DNA of 45,797 nucleotides, taken from an uncultured Oscillospiraceae bacterium. Its GTDB lineage: Bacteria > Bacillota > Clostridia > Oscillospirales > Oscillospiraceae. Below, piece by piece: positions 34,332 through 42,402 of this stretch (position 1 is the stretch's first letter; each line of letters begins with the position of its first letter). The stretch lies in NCBI GenBank assembly GCA_944385175.1, contig CALWWB010000004.1:1-45797 (forward strand), read 5' to 3'. The translations under genes were made by a program, and so were the position numbers. Below the pieces are notes generated by a model, which searched no databases, was not told where the DNA came from, and saw nothing but the letters and a program-made list of their open reading frames with translations.

Positions 34332-36905
34332 ATGTACAAAGTAATGGTAAACGGCAGAGAATATGAGTCTGCCGAAGATAAAAAGCTGCTGAGCTTTCTG
34401 CGGGATGACCTGCACCTCACCGCCGCCAAGGACGGCTGCAGCGAGGGCGTCTGCGGCACCTGCACCGTGCTGGTGGATGGGGCCAAGGTCAAGGCCTGCG
34501 TCATGCCTCTGAGCAAGCTCCAGGGCAAGAGCATAGTCACCGTGGAGGGTATCCCCCCGGAGGAGATGGCCGTATACGAGCACTGCTTTGCCCAGGCCGG
34601 AGCCGTACAGTGCGGCTTCTGCATCCCGGGTATGATAATCTCCGCCAAGAGCCTGTTGGACGTGAATCTGAATCCCACCAGAGAAGACGTGAAGAAGGCC
34701 ATAAAAGGCAACCTCTGCCGCTGCACCGGCTATAAGAAGATAGAGGAAGCCATACTTATGGCTGCGGAATTTTTCCGGGAGGGCAAGCCCATCCCCGCCG
34801 CCCCGGAGAAGCTGCACATGGACGAGCACGCCCAGCGCCTGGATGCCAAGGAGAAGGTCAACGGCAGCGGCCTCTTTGCCGATGACCTGCAGATAGAGGG
34901 CATGGTCTATGCCAAGCCCGTGTACTCCAAATATCCCCGGGCCCTGATAAACCGGGTAGACGCCTCCAAAGCCCGCTCCCACCCTGACTGTCTGGCAGTA
35001 CTATTGAGGGAGGACGTGCCCTGCAACAAGACCGGCCACATCAAGCAGGACTGGGACGTCATCATGGGCGAGGGCGACATCACCCGCTATGTGGGCAACG
35101 TTCTGGCCGTGGTAGTCTCCGCCCACAAAAACAAGCTGGATGAGCTCTGCTCCCTGGTGGAGGTAGACTACACCGAACTCACTCCCATCACCAACCCCTT
35201 TGACGCTCTCAAGGGAGACGCCCCTCTCATCCACCCCGACGGCAACATCATGAGCCGGGCAAACCTGGTGCGTGGCAATGCCGACGAGGCCATAAAGAAC
35301 TCCAAGTATGTGGTCACCCGCAAGTACAAGACCTCCTGGCAGGAGCACGGATTCATGGAGCCGGAGTGCTGCGTGGCCATGCCCGAGGGTGAGGACGGGC
35401 TGCTGATATACACCACCAGCCAGTCCATCTACGATGTGCAGCGGGAGTGCGCCCAGATTCTCCAGATACCCAAGGAGAAGGTCCACTGCCGGGCTCCCCT
35501 GGTGGGCGGCGGCTTCGGCGGCAAGGAGGATATGTCCGTACAGCAGTACGCCGCTCTGGCAGCCTGGAAGCTGAAAAAGCCTGTTAAGGTGAAGTACACC
35601 CGTCAGGAATCCCTGGACTACCACGTGAAGCGCCACCCCATGGAGATGGAATTCACCACCGCCTGCGACGAAAACGGCAAGCTCACCGGCATGAAGGGCA
35701 TCATCATTGCCGATACCGGGGCCTACGCCTCCCTGGGCGGGCCGGTGCTCCACCGGGCCTGCACCCATGCCGCCGGACCCTACAACTACCAGAATGTGGA
35801 CATCTTCGGTATGTCCGTATACACCAATAATGTGGTCTCCGGCGCCTTCCGTGGCTTCGGCGTCACCCAGAGCTGCTTTGCCACAGAGATGAACATCAAC
35901 CTTCTGGCGGAGATGGTGGGCATAGACCCCTGGGAGTTCAGGCGCAGGAACGTGATAAAGCCCGGCGATGTGCTCCCCAATGGCCAGACCGCAGACCCCA
36001 ACACCAATATGGCCGCCTGCCTGGATGCTCTGAAGGATGTGTATTACTCCGGAGGCCCCTATGTGGGTATAGCCTGTGGCTTCAAAAATTCCGGCACCGG
36101 CATGGGCAAGCAGGATATAGGCCGGGTGCTGCTGTCCGTGGAGCAGGGCAAGGTACACATCCGTACCTCCGCCTCCTGCATGGGCCAGGGCATAGGCCAG
36201 ATGTGCCTGACCGAGATCTGCCATGTCACTGACTTGTCCCCCGAATGCTTTGTCTTTGAAAACGCCGACACCGTCCGCACCCCCGACTCCGGAACCTCCA
36301 CCGCCTCCCGCCAGACCGTAATGACCGGCGAAGCCGCCCGTCGGGCCGGCGAGAAGCTGCGCCTGGCCCTGGACCAGGGTAAGAGCCTGGAGGAGCTGGA
36401 AGGCCGGGAATTCTACGGAGAGTTCTCCGCCATAACCGACCCCCTGGGGGCCATAAAGGAAAATCCCATCAGCCACATCTCCTATTCCTACGGTGCCCAG
36501 GCTATAGTCCTCAACGAGGATGGCAAGATAGTCAAGGCCGTCTCCGCCTTTGACGTGGGCACCCCGGTGAATATCCAGTCCGTGGAGGGCCAGATAGAGG
36601 GCGGCATGCTCATGGGCATAGGCTACGGCGTCACCGAGAAATTCGAGTGTGTGGACGGCTACCCCAAGAGCAAGTTCGGCACCATCGGTTTCATGCGGGC
36701 TACAGAGGCTCCCGAGCTGGAGGTCATCCTCTGCCGTCCCGCTGAGGAGGACAAGCTGCCCTACTCTCTGGGCGCCAAGGGCTGCGGCGAGCTGTGCATG
36801 ATACCCACGGCCCCCGCCTGCGCCCACGCCTATTACCGCTACGACGGCCAGTTCCGTCAGCAGCTGCCCTTGGAGAACACCCCCTACAGAAAATCCAAAA
36901 AATAA
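34332..36905 (+). CDS. xdhD: Molybdenum-dependent xanthine dehydrogenase, fused 2Fe-2S and Mo domains, no FAD domain
   Basis: 857 residues. Two 2Fe-2S clusters lie at the N-terminus: Cys36/41/44/56 (plant-type) and Cys94/97/129/131 (AVQCGFCIPGM, NLCRCTGY). From about 160 to the end runs the Mo-binding part: VGGGFGGKEDMSVQQ, GAFRGFGVTQS and the catalytic Glu region GAKGCGELCMIPTAPACAHA. The layout matches the annotated selenium-dependent xanthine dehydrogenase family of anaerobes (about 850 residues), which hydroxylates xanthine-type purines. No FAD subunit gene is present in the island. Active-site selenium, if present, would be a non-coded ligand, since no in-frame TGA occurs. It depends on XdhC and the nucleotidyltransferase upstream. 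Confidence 0.93.
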   Translation: MYKVMVNGREYESAEDKKLLSFLRDDLHLTAAKDGCSEGVCGTCTVLVDGAKVKACVMPLSKLQGKSIVTVEGIPPEEMAVYEHCFAQAGAVQCGFCIPGMIISAKSLLDVNLNPTREDVKKAIKGNLCRCTGYKKIEEAILMAAEFFREGKPIPAAPEKLHMDEHAQRLDAKEKVNGSGLFADDLQIEGMVYAKPVYSKYPRALINRVDASKARSHPDCLAVLLREDVPCNKTGHIKQDWDVIMGEGDITRYVGNVLAVVVSAHKNKLDELCSLVEVDYTELTPITNPFDALKGDAPLIHPDGNIMSRANLVRGNADEAIKNSKYVVTRKYKTSWQEHGFMEPECCVAMPEGEDGLLIYTTSQSIYDVQRECAQILQIPKEKVHCRAPLVGGGFGGKEDMSVQQYAALAAWKLKKPVKVKYTRQESLDYHVKRHPMEMEFTTACDENGKLTGMKGIIIADTGAYASLGGPVLHRACTHAAGPYNYQNVDIFGMSVYTNNVVSGAFRGFGVTQSCFATEMNINLLAEMVGIDPWEFRRRNVIKPGDVLPNGQTADPNTNMAACLDALKDVYYSGGPYVGIACGFKNSGTGMGKQDIGRVLLSVEQGKVHIRTSASCMGQGIGQMCLTEICHVTDLSPECFVFENADTVRTPDSGTSTASRQTVMTGEAARRAGEKLRLALDQGKSLEELEGREFYGEFSAITDPLGAIKENPISHISYSYGAQAIVLNEDGKIVKAVSAFDVGTPVNIQSVEGQIEGGMLMGIGYGVTEKFECVDGYPKSKFGTIGFMRATEAPELEVILCRPAEEDKLPYSLGAKGCGELCMIPTAPACAHAYYRYDGQFRQQLPLENTPYRKSKK

Positions 36906-36920
36906 ATGGAGAAAAGAGAT

Positions 36921-37295
36921 ATGAAATATACCGACACAAAAAATGCCCCCGCCGCCATCGGCCCCTATTCCCAGGCCATATCCACCGGGAACCTGCTTTT
37001 CACCTCCGGTCAGATACCCCTGGACCCCCAGACCGGCGCCGTGGTGGGTGAGGACATCAGCAGCCAGGCCCATCAGGTGATGAAGAACCTGGGTGCCGTG
37101 CTGGAGGCCAATGGCATAGGCTATGTCAACGTGGTAAAGACCACCTGCTTCCTCTCCGATATGAAATACTTTGGGGAGTTCAACGAGGTCTATGCCCAGT
37201 ACTTCACCGGCAAGCCCGCCCGCAGCTGCGTAGCCGTGCGGGAGCTGCCCAAGAATGTCCTCTGTGAGGTGGAGGCCATAGCCGAGCTGGGCTGA
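36921..37295 (+). CDS. ridA: RidA-family enamine/imine deaminase
   Basis: 124 residues, the usual length. It starts at ATG 36921 (GGAG nine bases before), not the ATG at 36906. Typical segments: AIGPYSQAISTGNLLFTSGQ, VVKTTCFLSDMKYFGEFN, and KPARSCVAVRELPKN with the catalytic Arg, then CEVEAIAELG. RidA releases ammonia from reactive 2-aminoacrylate and related enamines. Diaminopropionate ammonia-lyase (ygeX, same operon) produces just such an intermediate, which gives a clear reason for its presence. It is the last gene before a strong terminator. Confidence 0.95.
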   Translation: MKYTDTKNAPAAIGPYSQAISTGNLLFTSGQIPLDPQTGAVVGEDISSQAHQVMKNLGAVLEANGIGYVNVVKTTCFLSDMKYFGEFNEVYAQYFTGKPARSCVAVRELPKNVLCEVEAIAELG

Positions 37296-37342
37296 AAGTT
37301 CACCTGATTTCGCCTCAGCCTTTGGGCTGAGCATCATTACAG

Positions 37343-37385
37343 AAAAGATTCCGGCTCCCTAGAGGCCCCGGAATCTTTTTATTTT
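37343..37385 (+). terminator. Strong terminator of the purine operon
   Basis: A 12-bp perfect stem (AAAAGATTCCGG / CCGGAATCTTTT) with a 13-base loop is followed by TTTATTTT. The preceding bases (37315-37334) contain a smaller CTCAGCC/GGCTGAG hairpin. Confidence 0.9.
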
Positions 37386-37486
37386 ATGCGTACGTCGTAT
37401 TGCATAAAAGGCGAATTGTAATTTTGTTGATATCGCCAATCGAAAAAATTTCACGTATGTGGTATTTATTTTAAAGTAGCTTTCAT

Positions 37487-37498
37487 AAGGTAATACTT
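37487..37498. promoter_or_regulatory. Near-palindromic operator matching the site at 22768
   Basis: AAGGTAATACTT lies 63-75 bases upstream of the second GntR-type start. It has the same half-sites (AGGTA and TACYT) and the same one-base centre as the site upstream of the first GntR-type gene. Confidence 0.45.
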
Positions 37499-37561
37499 CT
37501 CATACCAAGTTGCCCTATGGACGCCTGTCCCCGCCCATGTTTCAGTTAAAGAGGTGCATAC

Positions 37562-38308
37562 ATGAAGGAGCCGATGATAAGGCGCATTGATTTGAAGACC
37601 CAGGCAAAACTGAAAATTCAGGAATATATCGCCTCTCTCGACTTGGAAAAGAGCAACAAGCTGCCCCGGGAGGAGGAGTTCTGCCGGATAATCGGCGTCA
37701 GCCGCATCACTCTGCGCAGCGCTCTCAATGAACTGGAGATGGAGGGGCTGATACACCGCCGCCAAGGCAAGGGCACCTTTGTGAACATGACCCGCCGGAA
37801 TATGAAGCTGAGCTTCAGCCCCGTGGGACATTTTTCCGACGTTATCTCCGCTGCCGGCTTCACCCCCCGGCTCCAGCCTCTGCTGACGGAGATCATACCT
37901 GCCGATGAAAAGCTGGCTGCCGCCCTGGGCATAAATCCGGGGGATGAGGTCATCCGGGACAAAAAATATTTTTATGCTGATGATGTCCTCTGCGCCTATT
38001 GTGAGGATCACTTTGCCCGCAGTCTGATCGGGGATATGGAGATTAAAGCTCTGAACACGGCAGGGCTGTCCGTATTCCACTATCTCTATGAGATAACAGG
38101 GCGCAAGGTCTGCTGGGATAAGGTGGACATCGCCGCCGTCAACACGGGGCTTAAAAAAGAGCTGGCCCTCTTTGGGGACAAGCCCCTGCTATTTCTCCGG
38201 GGCACCAACTATGATGAGCAGGATGTGCCTCTGGTGCTTATAGACGAGTATGTGGATACCCGGATACTCACTTTCAGTCAGATACGCCAGAGGATAATAA
38301 ATTACTGA
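37562..38308 (+). CDS. GntR-family regulator with UTRA domain (purine island, right copy)
   Basis: 248 residues. Its winged helix (NKLPREEEFCRIIGVSRITL, GKGTFVNMTRR) and UTRA domain are close to those of the regulator at 22862, with identity of more than half by eye over the whole length. The ATG has AGAGGTG upstream and is the clean start of the pair. It sits downstream of the purine operon terminator with its own upstream region and operator, and it ends at a terminator. The two may bind the same sites with different ligands, or form heterodimers. Both are inference. Confidence 0.9.
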   Translation: MKEPMIRRIDLKTQAKLKIQEYIASLDLEKSNKLPREEEFCRIIGVSRITLRSALNELEMEGLIHRRQGKGTFVNMTRRNMKLSFSPVGHFSDVISAAGFTPRLQPLLTEIIPADEKLAAALGINPGDEVIRDKKYFYADDVLCAYCEDHFARSLIGDMEIKALNTAGLSVFHYLYEITGRKVCWDKVDIAAVNTGLKKELALFGDKPLLFLRGTNYDEQDVPLVLIDEYVDTRILTFSQIRQRIINY

Positions 38309-38324
38309 GTATAACAGTACAAAG

Positions 38325-38350
38325 TGCGGCGCGCTGCGCCGCATTTTTTT
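38325..38350 (+). terminator. Terminator after the second GntR-type regulator
   Basis: An 8-bp perfect stem (TGCGGCGC / GCGCCGCA) with loop GCT and seven T on the plus strand. Confidence 0.88.
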
Positions 38351-38375
38351 GCCTTATCCCGTTTGCTCCGAAAAG

Positions 38376-38403
38376 TTGATTTATCTCCTGTCTCTGGTAT
38401 AAT
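38376..38403 (+). promoter_or_regulatory. Promoter of the TylF-like methyltransferase
   Basis: TTGATT, a 16-bp spacer and a perfect TATAAT. It lies downstream of in-frame codons extending from 38324, so it excludes a start there and supports ATG 38456. Confidence 0.7.
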
Positions 38404-38455
38404 GAGAGCCAGGAGCCGGAGTTTTTCCGGCAGGGAAACGAAAGGTAGTGAAACC

Positions 38456-39406
38456 ATGGGGATATATGTTTGGGGCACCGGCTGCGGCGCATCCCAGCTG
38501 ATAAGCCAGGGACTTGAAATCCGGCGCATCAGCGCCTTTGTGGACAGCTTTTCTCAATGCGTGGACTTTCTTGGTCGCCCCATACTCAGGCCGGAGGAAC
38601 TGCCGGTCACCGACTGTGAGTTGCTCATAGTCACCACCAGGCACAGCGGCGAGGTCGCCGGGCAGTGCAGCCGCCTGGGCCTTGACCGGGAACGGATACT
38701 GTTTCTGAAAAATCACTGCCGTCTGGATGACATGAATGCCTCTTGCACTGCGGCAGAAAAGCTGCTGGGCAGGGAGCTGCTGGAGCGGCTGCTGCCCCGT
38801 CAGAGGGTGATAAGCACCCCGGCCCGGCTGTCATCCAGCGCACTGCCGGAGTCAGAGCTTTCGGGAGACTATGTGCGCCTCTCCGCCCTGGAGCTGATCT
38901 GCCGCAGACTGGGCGCAAGGGTACCTGGAGCGGCAGCGGAGCTGGGTGTATACCGTGGGGATTTTGCCCGCTGTATAAACAGTCTTTTGCCGGAGCGCAG
39001 GCTCTACCTGTTTGACAGCTTCTCCGGCTTTGCCCCCACTGATGGAGCCGATGCCGCTTTCCAGGCCGCCCATGAAAACACCAGTGCCCGGGCCGTTCTC
39101 TCCCGTATGCCCAATCCGGATATGGTCAGGCTGTGCCCCGGCTACTTTCCCGATTCACTGGATGGGCTGGAGGAGCGTTTTTGCCTGGTGTCTCTGGATG
39201 TGGATTTTGCCCGGCCCACTCTGGATGGCCTGCGCTGGTTCTGGCCCAGGCTGAACACCGGAGGCTGCCTGCTGCTCCACGACTGGGGCAATCCGGAGCT
39301 GCCGGGAGTGGCCCAGGCCCTGGAGCAATATGAGGCGGAGCTGGGCTCCCCAATTCCCTCCCTGCCGCTGCCGGACATGAAAGGCAGTCTGGCCCTGTGC
39401 AAATAA
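38456..39406 (+). CDS. TylF/MycF-like SAM methyltransferase with N-terminal extension
   Basis: 316 residues. Residues from about 150 to 316 match TylF/macrocin O-methyltransferase-type proteins: AAELGVYRGDFARCIN, YLFDSFSGFAPTDG, LVSLDVDFARPTLDGLRWFW, GCLLLHDWGNPELPGV. The first 130 residues begin IYVWGTGCGASQLI and include LLIVTTRHSGEVAGQC, a short Rossmann-like nucleotide-binding unit common in sugar and surface-polysaccharide enzymes. It stands alone, with its own promoter, between a terminator and a convergent operon. AAAGG precedes the ATG. The acceptor is unknown. A polysaccharide or secondary-metabolite role would be usual for the family, but no such genes are nearby. Confidence 0.78.
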   Translation: MGIYVWGTGCGASQLISQGLEIRRISAFVDSFSQCVDFLGRPILRPEELPVTDCELLIVTTRHSGEVAGQCSRLGLDRERILFLKNHCRLDDMNASCTAAEKLLGRELLERLLPRQRVISTPARLSSSALPESELSGDYVRLSALELICRRLGARVPGAAAELGVYRGDFARCINSLLPERRLYLFDSFSGFAPTDGADAAFQAAHENTSARAVLSRMPNPDMVRLCPGYFPDSLDGLEERFCLVSLDVDFARPTLDGLRWFWPRLNTGGCLLLHDWGNPELPGVAQALEQYEAELGSPIPSLPLPDMKGSLALCK

Positions 39407-39415
39407 GGCAATGAC

Positions 39416-39456
39416 ATAGAAAAAACAGTCGGTTTACACCGGCTGTTTTTTTCTAT
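39416..39456. terminator. Bidirectional terminator between convergent genes
   Basis: A long stem (ATAGAAAAAACAGTCGG against CCGGCTGTTTTTTTCTAT, one wobble and one bulge) with a six-base loop. It has A-runs and T-runs on both flanks, so it can end both the TylF-like gene and the operon coming from the right. Confidence 0.85.
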
Positions 39457-40661
39457 CTTTCTATTACATACCGTTTTCCCGGATACATTGGTCCGTCCTT
39501 CATAGAACATATCGCGCAGCTCACATGTACCGGCAGCGTAGGGAAGCAGGCCGAGGCGGCCCTCTCTATCTCCACTTCCAGCCCCGGCTCCAGCACCCTG
39601 GCGCCGATCCTCAGCTCGCCGTCAAATTCTGCCCGGCAGTCCACAAGGCCCGGAATGCGGAACAGGGCTTCGTCCAGCTTTTCCATGTCCGCCCCCTCCA
39701 CTTTCCGGCTCACCCGGTCTATACGCCGGGTCACCCCCCCGCAGGGGCAAGGGGGCAGGAAACGGGTATAGTCCCCGGTGCGGTAGCGCAGCAGGGGCAT
39801 GGCCCGCAGTCCCACGGTGCTGATGACCAGCTCTCCATATTCTCCCGGAGGCAGGGGCCGTCCCTCCCCGTCCACTATCTCGGCTATGATGTGGTTTTCC
39901 CGCAGATGCATGCCCTCATGGGCCTGGCATGTCACCGCCCCGCCCAGGCCGCACTCCCGGCTGCCGTAGTGGGGAAAGGGCTTACTGCCGGTGAGCTTTT
40001 CAATCTCCTCCATCAGCCCTTCCGGGCAGGCGTCGGCGGACACCAGAGCGCGCTCAACGGGAAATCCAGGCCCATACATACGGCCCAGGCCCAGCAAGGC
40101 GGCGGGAAAGCCAATATAGCACCGGGGCCTCGTGTCCCTCACCAGAGTGCAGAGCTGTCCCCAGCTTACACCGTAGCCCGCCTTTACCGGCTCAGCCCCC
40201 AGCTTCTCCACCGCTCTGGCTATCAGGTCCCCAAGGCCGAAGGGCCCGGTAAAGGGGAAGGCTATAAGGCAGCGTTCCCCCGCCGGGAGCATCTCCGATA
40301 TGCCGGCAGCGAAAAAGCCCACGGTGTCCTCCATGTCCTCCCGGGTGTAGAACACCCGTTTTCCCGCCCCGGTGGTGCCGGAGGTGGCGCCGGATATAAC
40401 CCGCTCCACCTCTCTCTGGGATGTAAGCAGGAATCCGGAGCTCCGGCGGGACAGCTGCTCCGCCGTGGTAAAGGGCAGGGTCTGGAGCTCCTCAAGGCTC
40501 CCCAGCTGCCGGGGGTATCCGGCATAGACGCCGCCCCTTGCCGCAACCCTCTCCAAAGTCTCGTTCAGCCTTTTCAGCTGTACGGCCTCCAGGCCCTCCC
40601 TGCTCAGTTCAGGGAGGGCCTCGGTGTCTTTTATCCATTTGTCCAGCTCTGTTCTTTTCAT
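39453..40661 (-). CDS. AMP-dependent CoA ligase-like enzyme (DVU_1553/PaaK-like)
   Basis: 402 residues of the adenylate-forming family, closest in style to phenylacetate-CoA ligase. The phosphate-binding loop is SGATSGTTGAGKRVFYTRED, followed by FPHYGSRECGLGG (the Y-x-E-type A5 region) and LLRYRTGDYTRFL with the ribose-binding Asp. The enzyme should activate a carboxylate with ATP, then transfer it to a thiol or amine. It is the last gene of the operon, overlaps the radical SAM gene by 4 bp and ends in the terminator. I recall similar genes beside Mo-hydroxylases in sulfate reducers and clostridia, but the substrate is undefined. Confidence 0.82.
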   Translation of the reverse strand: MKRTELDKWIKDTEALPELSREGLEAVQLKRLNETLERVAARGGVYAGYPRQLGSLEELQTLPFTTAEQLSRRSSGFLLTSQREVERVISGATSGTTGAGKRVFYTREDMEDTVGFFAAGISEMLPAGERCLIAFPFTGPFGLGDLIARAVEKLGAEPVKAGYGVSWGQLCTLVRDTRPRCYIGFPAALLGLGRMYGPGFPVERALVSADACPEGLMEEIEKLTGSKPFPHYGSRECGLGGAVTCQAHEGMHLRENHIIAEIVDGEGRPLPPGEYGELVISTVGLRAMPLLRYRTGDYTRFLPPCPCGGVTRRIDRVSRKVEGADMEKLDEALFRIPGLVDCRAEFDGELRIGARVLEPGLEVEIERAASACFPTLPVHVSCAICSMKDGPMYPGKRYVIER

Positions 40662-41971
40662 CTTCTGTACAGGGCCCGTCCCTGGCTGTCGGTGAGGTTA
40701 TAGGCGCAGAAGGGCACCATGCCCAGCTTTGAATCCACCTCGCAGATATAGCAGCGGCGGAGCCTGTCCAGGTCAAGGTTCCAGGCGTCCTGGAACAGCA
40801 TGCCGGAGACGGTGAAGGTATTTCTCACCGTCTGCTCCAGAAACTCGTCCAGGGAGGCGGTGTCCGGGTCGCAGCAGCTGTCCGCCGCCTTGCCGCCCCA
40901 CTGCCGGGATACGAAGTCCCGGGCCTCGCTGCTCTTTACACAGCAGCACTGGCTGCGCCGCCGGGGCAGGGCCTTCAGGCTGCCGTCGGCCTTTCGCAGG
41001 TAGCTGGCGTGGAAAGAGCAGTAGGGACTCTCCGCCCCGCCTCCACCGAAATGGGAGGCCATCATAAGCCCCCCTGTCTGTTCCTCTATCCGTCTCAGCA
41101 TGGTGGGTATGGTCAGGGGCTTTTCCGGTCGCTCCAGGCCGCAGCGTCCGAAATAGGATATGGGCTGGAAATGTACTCCCCGCAGGTGGGGTACCCTGTC
41201 CAGAGCAAAGCGGAGTATTTCTCCCAGGCTATGGTCGTTCACCTCAGGGGCCACCGTGGGCACCAGCACCACAGGCAGCTCCGCCCTGCGGCAGTTATCA
41301 ATGGCCCGGAGCTTGATATCCCTCAGCGGCCTGCCTCGGAGCTTTACATATATATCGTCATCCAGGCCGTCAAACTGTAAAAACACAGTGCTGAGTCCGG
41401 CATCACGGAGCCCCAGGCAATAGTCCGGCTCCTGAGCCAGGCGCAGACCGTTGGTATTCAGCTGGAAGAAGCTGAAGCCCTTTTCCCGGCCCAGGGAAAT
41501 TATCTTATCCAAGTCGTCTCTCACTGTGGGCTCTCCACCGGAGATCTGGATATTGAATGGGCCGCCCCGCTCCATGAGCATGTCGTACTGCCGGCCTATC
41601 TCCTCCAGGCTCAGATCTCTGGGCTCCTGCTCCCCGGCGGAGGCAAAGCACACGGGACAGTTCAGATTGCAGCGGTTGGTGAGCTCCAGCAGCACGCAGC
41701 ATCCCTCCCGCTCATGGTTCTGACACAGCCCGCAGTCATAGGGGCAGCCCCGCTCCGCAGGCTTTGCCCCGGGAGGCTGGGCCTTTCCCCCGGCGTCCCC
41801 CTCTGCCCAGGCCAGATAGGAATCCAGATCCCCCTCCCAGATGAGGGTCTTGAAGCTGCCGTGCTGAAAGCAGCGCTTTTCCATATACACACCCCCGGCC
41901 TCCAGCAGCTTCTTTGCCGGTATCCTGCCAAGGCACACGGGACAGACGCTCAAAGTTCTGCCTATCTCCAT
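40658..41971 (-). CDS. Radical SAM enzyme, TrsS/pterin-methylase-like
   Basis: About 437 residues. The N-terminal Cys-rich part has CPVCLGR (Cys10/13), Cys34 and GCPYDCGLC (Cys76/80/83). The radical SAM cluster motif is Cys101-x3-Cys105-x2-Cys108 in LTNRCNLNCPVCFAS, with ISGGEPTVRDDL following as the SAM-binding GGE. C-terminal Cys groups (SQCCCVK, DSCCDPD) may hold an auxiliary cluster. This front architecture is shared with the archaeal dihydro-hydroxymethylpterin dimethyltransferase (MJ0619-like) and with a (seleno)protein subgroup linked to Mo hydroxylases. ATG 41971 directly follows the previous stop, with AGGGGA upstream; the ATG at 42016 lies inside the previous gene. All Cys are encoded and no TGA selenocysteine codon is seen. 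Confidence 0.85.
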   Translation of the reverse strand: MEIGRTLSVCPVCLGRIPAKKLLEAGGVYMEKRCFQHGSFKTLIWEGDLDSYLAWAEGDAGGKAQPPGAKPAERGCPYDCGLCQNHEREGCCVLLELTNRCNLNCPVCFASAGEQEPRDLSLEEIGRQYDMLMERGGPFNIQISGGEPTVRDDLDKIISLGREKGFSFFQLNTNGLRLAQEPDYCLGLRDAGLSTVFLQFDGLDDDIYVKLRGRPLRDIKLRAIDNCRRAELPVVLVPTVAPEVNDHSLGEILRFALDRVPHLRGVHFQPISYFGRCGLERPEKPLTIPTMLRRIEEQTGGLMMASHFGGGGAESPYCSFHASYLRKADGSLKALPRRRSQCCCVKSSEARDFVSRQWGGKAADSCCDPDTASLDEFLEQTVRNTFTVSGMLFQDAWNLDLDRLRRCYICEVDSKLGMVPFCAYNLTDSQGRALYRR

Positions 41972-41972
41972 C

Positions 41973-42398
41973 TCACATAAGTCCCCTGTCTTCCAGTATC
42001 TCCATACACTTTTCATAGGTGGAGGCGATTATCTCCGGGCAGTATTCCAGGCGCTTTGCGGGATTTCCCCCGGTGATGTCCCGACATTCCACGGAGGAAT
42101 GCTCCAGCTCCATCTCCTCGGTGAACCAACGGGTGAACTCCCCCAGGGCGGCCTTGTGGTAGGGGCTCTCATACTCCGTGGGGGCGCTCTTGCCGGTGAA
42201 ATAGGATATGAGGCAGCAGCCGGCGGTCATACAGCCGCAGACCCCCCCGGAATATCCTACCCCGCCGTTCAGCCCGGCCAGGGCCTGCACCAGCTTGGGA
42301 TTGTCCTCTCCCAGAGTCTCCATCAGCAGAACTCCCAAAATCTGGGAGCAGAAGTACCCGCAGCGGGACAGCTCCATAATTCTGTCCATCAGGTCCAT
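41973..42398 (-). CDS. C-GCAxxG-C-C family protein (DVU_1555-like)
   Basis: 141 residues. Conserved Cys are Cys13 and Cys17 (SRCGYFCSQ), Cys54 and Cys56 in GGVCGCMTAGCCLISY with Cys61/62, and later Cys105, Cys120 and Cys131. This is the C_GCAxxG_C_C family, thought to hold redox-active or metal-binding Cys. ATG 42398 has AAAGGATGTG upstream, overlapping the methyltransferase end. The function is unknown. Its position between a methyltransferase and a radical SAM enzyme suggests it carries a cluster, metal or persulfide for them. Confidence 0.82.
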   Translation of the reverse strand: MDLMDRIMELSRCGYFCSQILGVLLMETLGEDNPKLVQALAGLNGGVGYSGGVCGCMTAGCCLISYFTGKSAPTEYESPYHKAALGEFTRWFTEEMELEHSSVECRDITGGNPAKRLEYCPEIIASTYEKCMEILEDRGLM

Positions 42399-42402
42399 CA
42401 GT

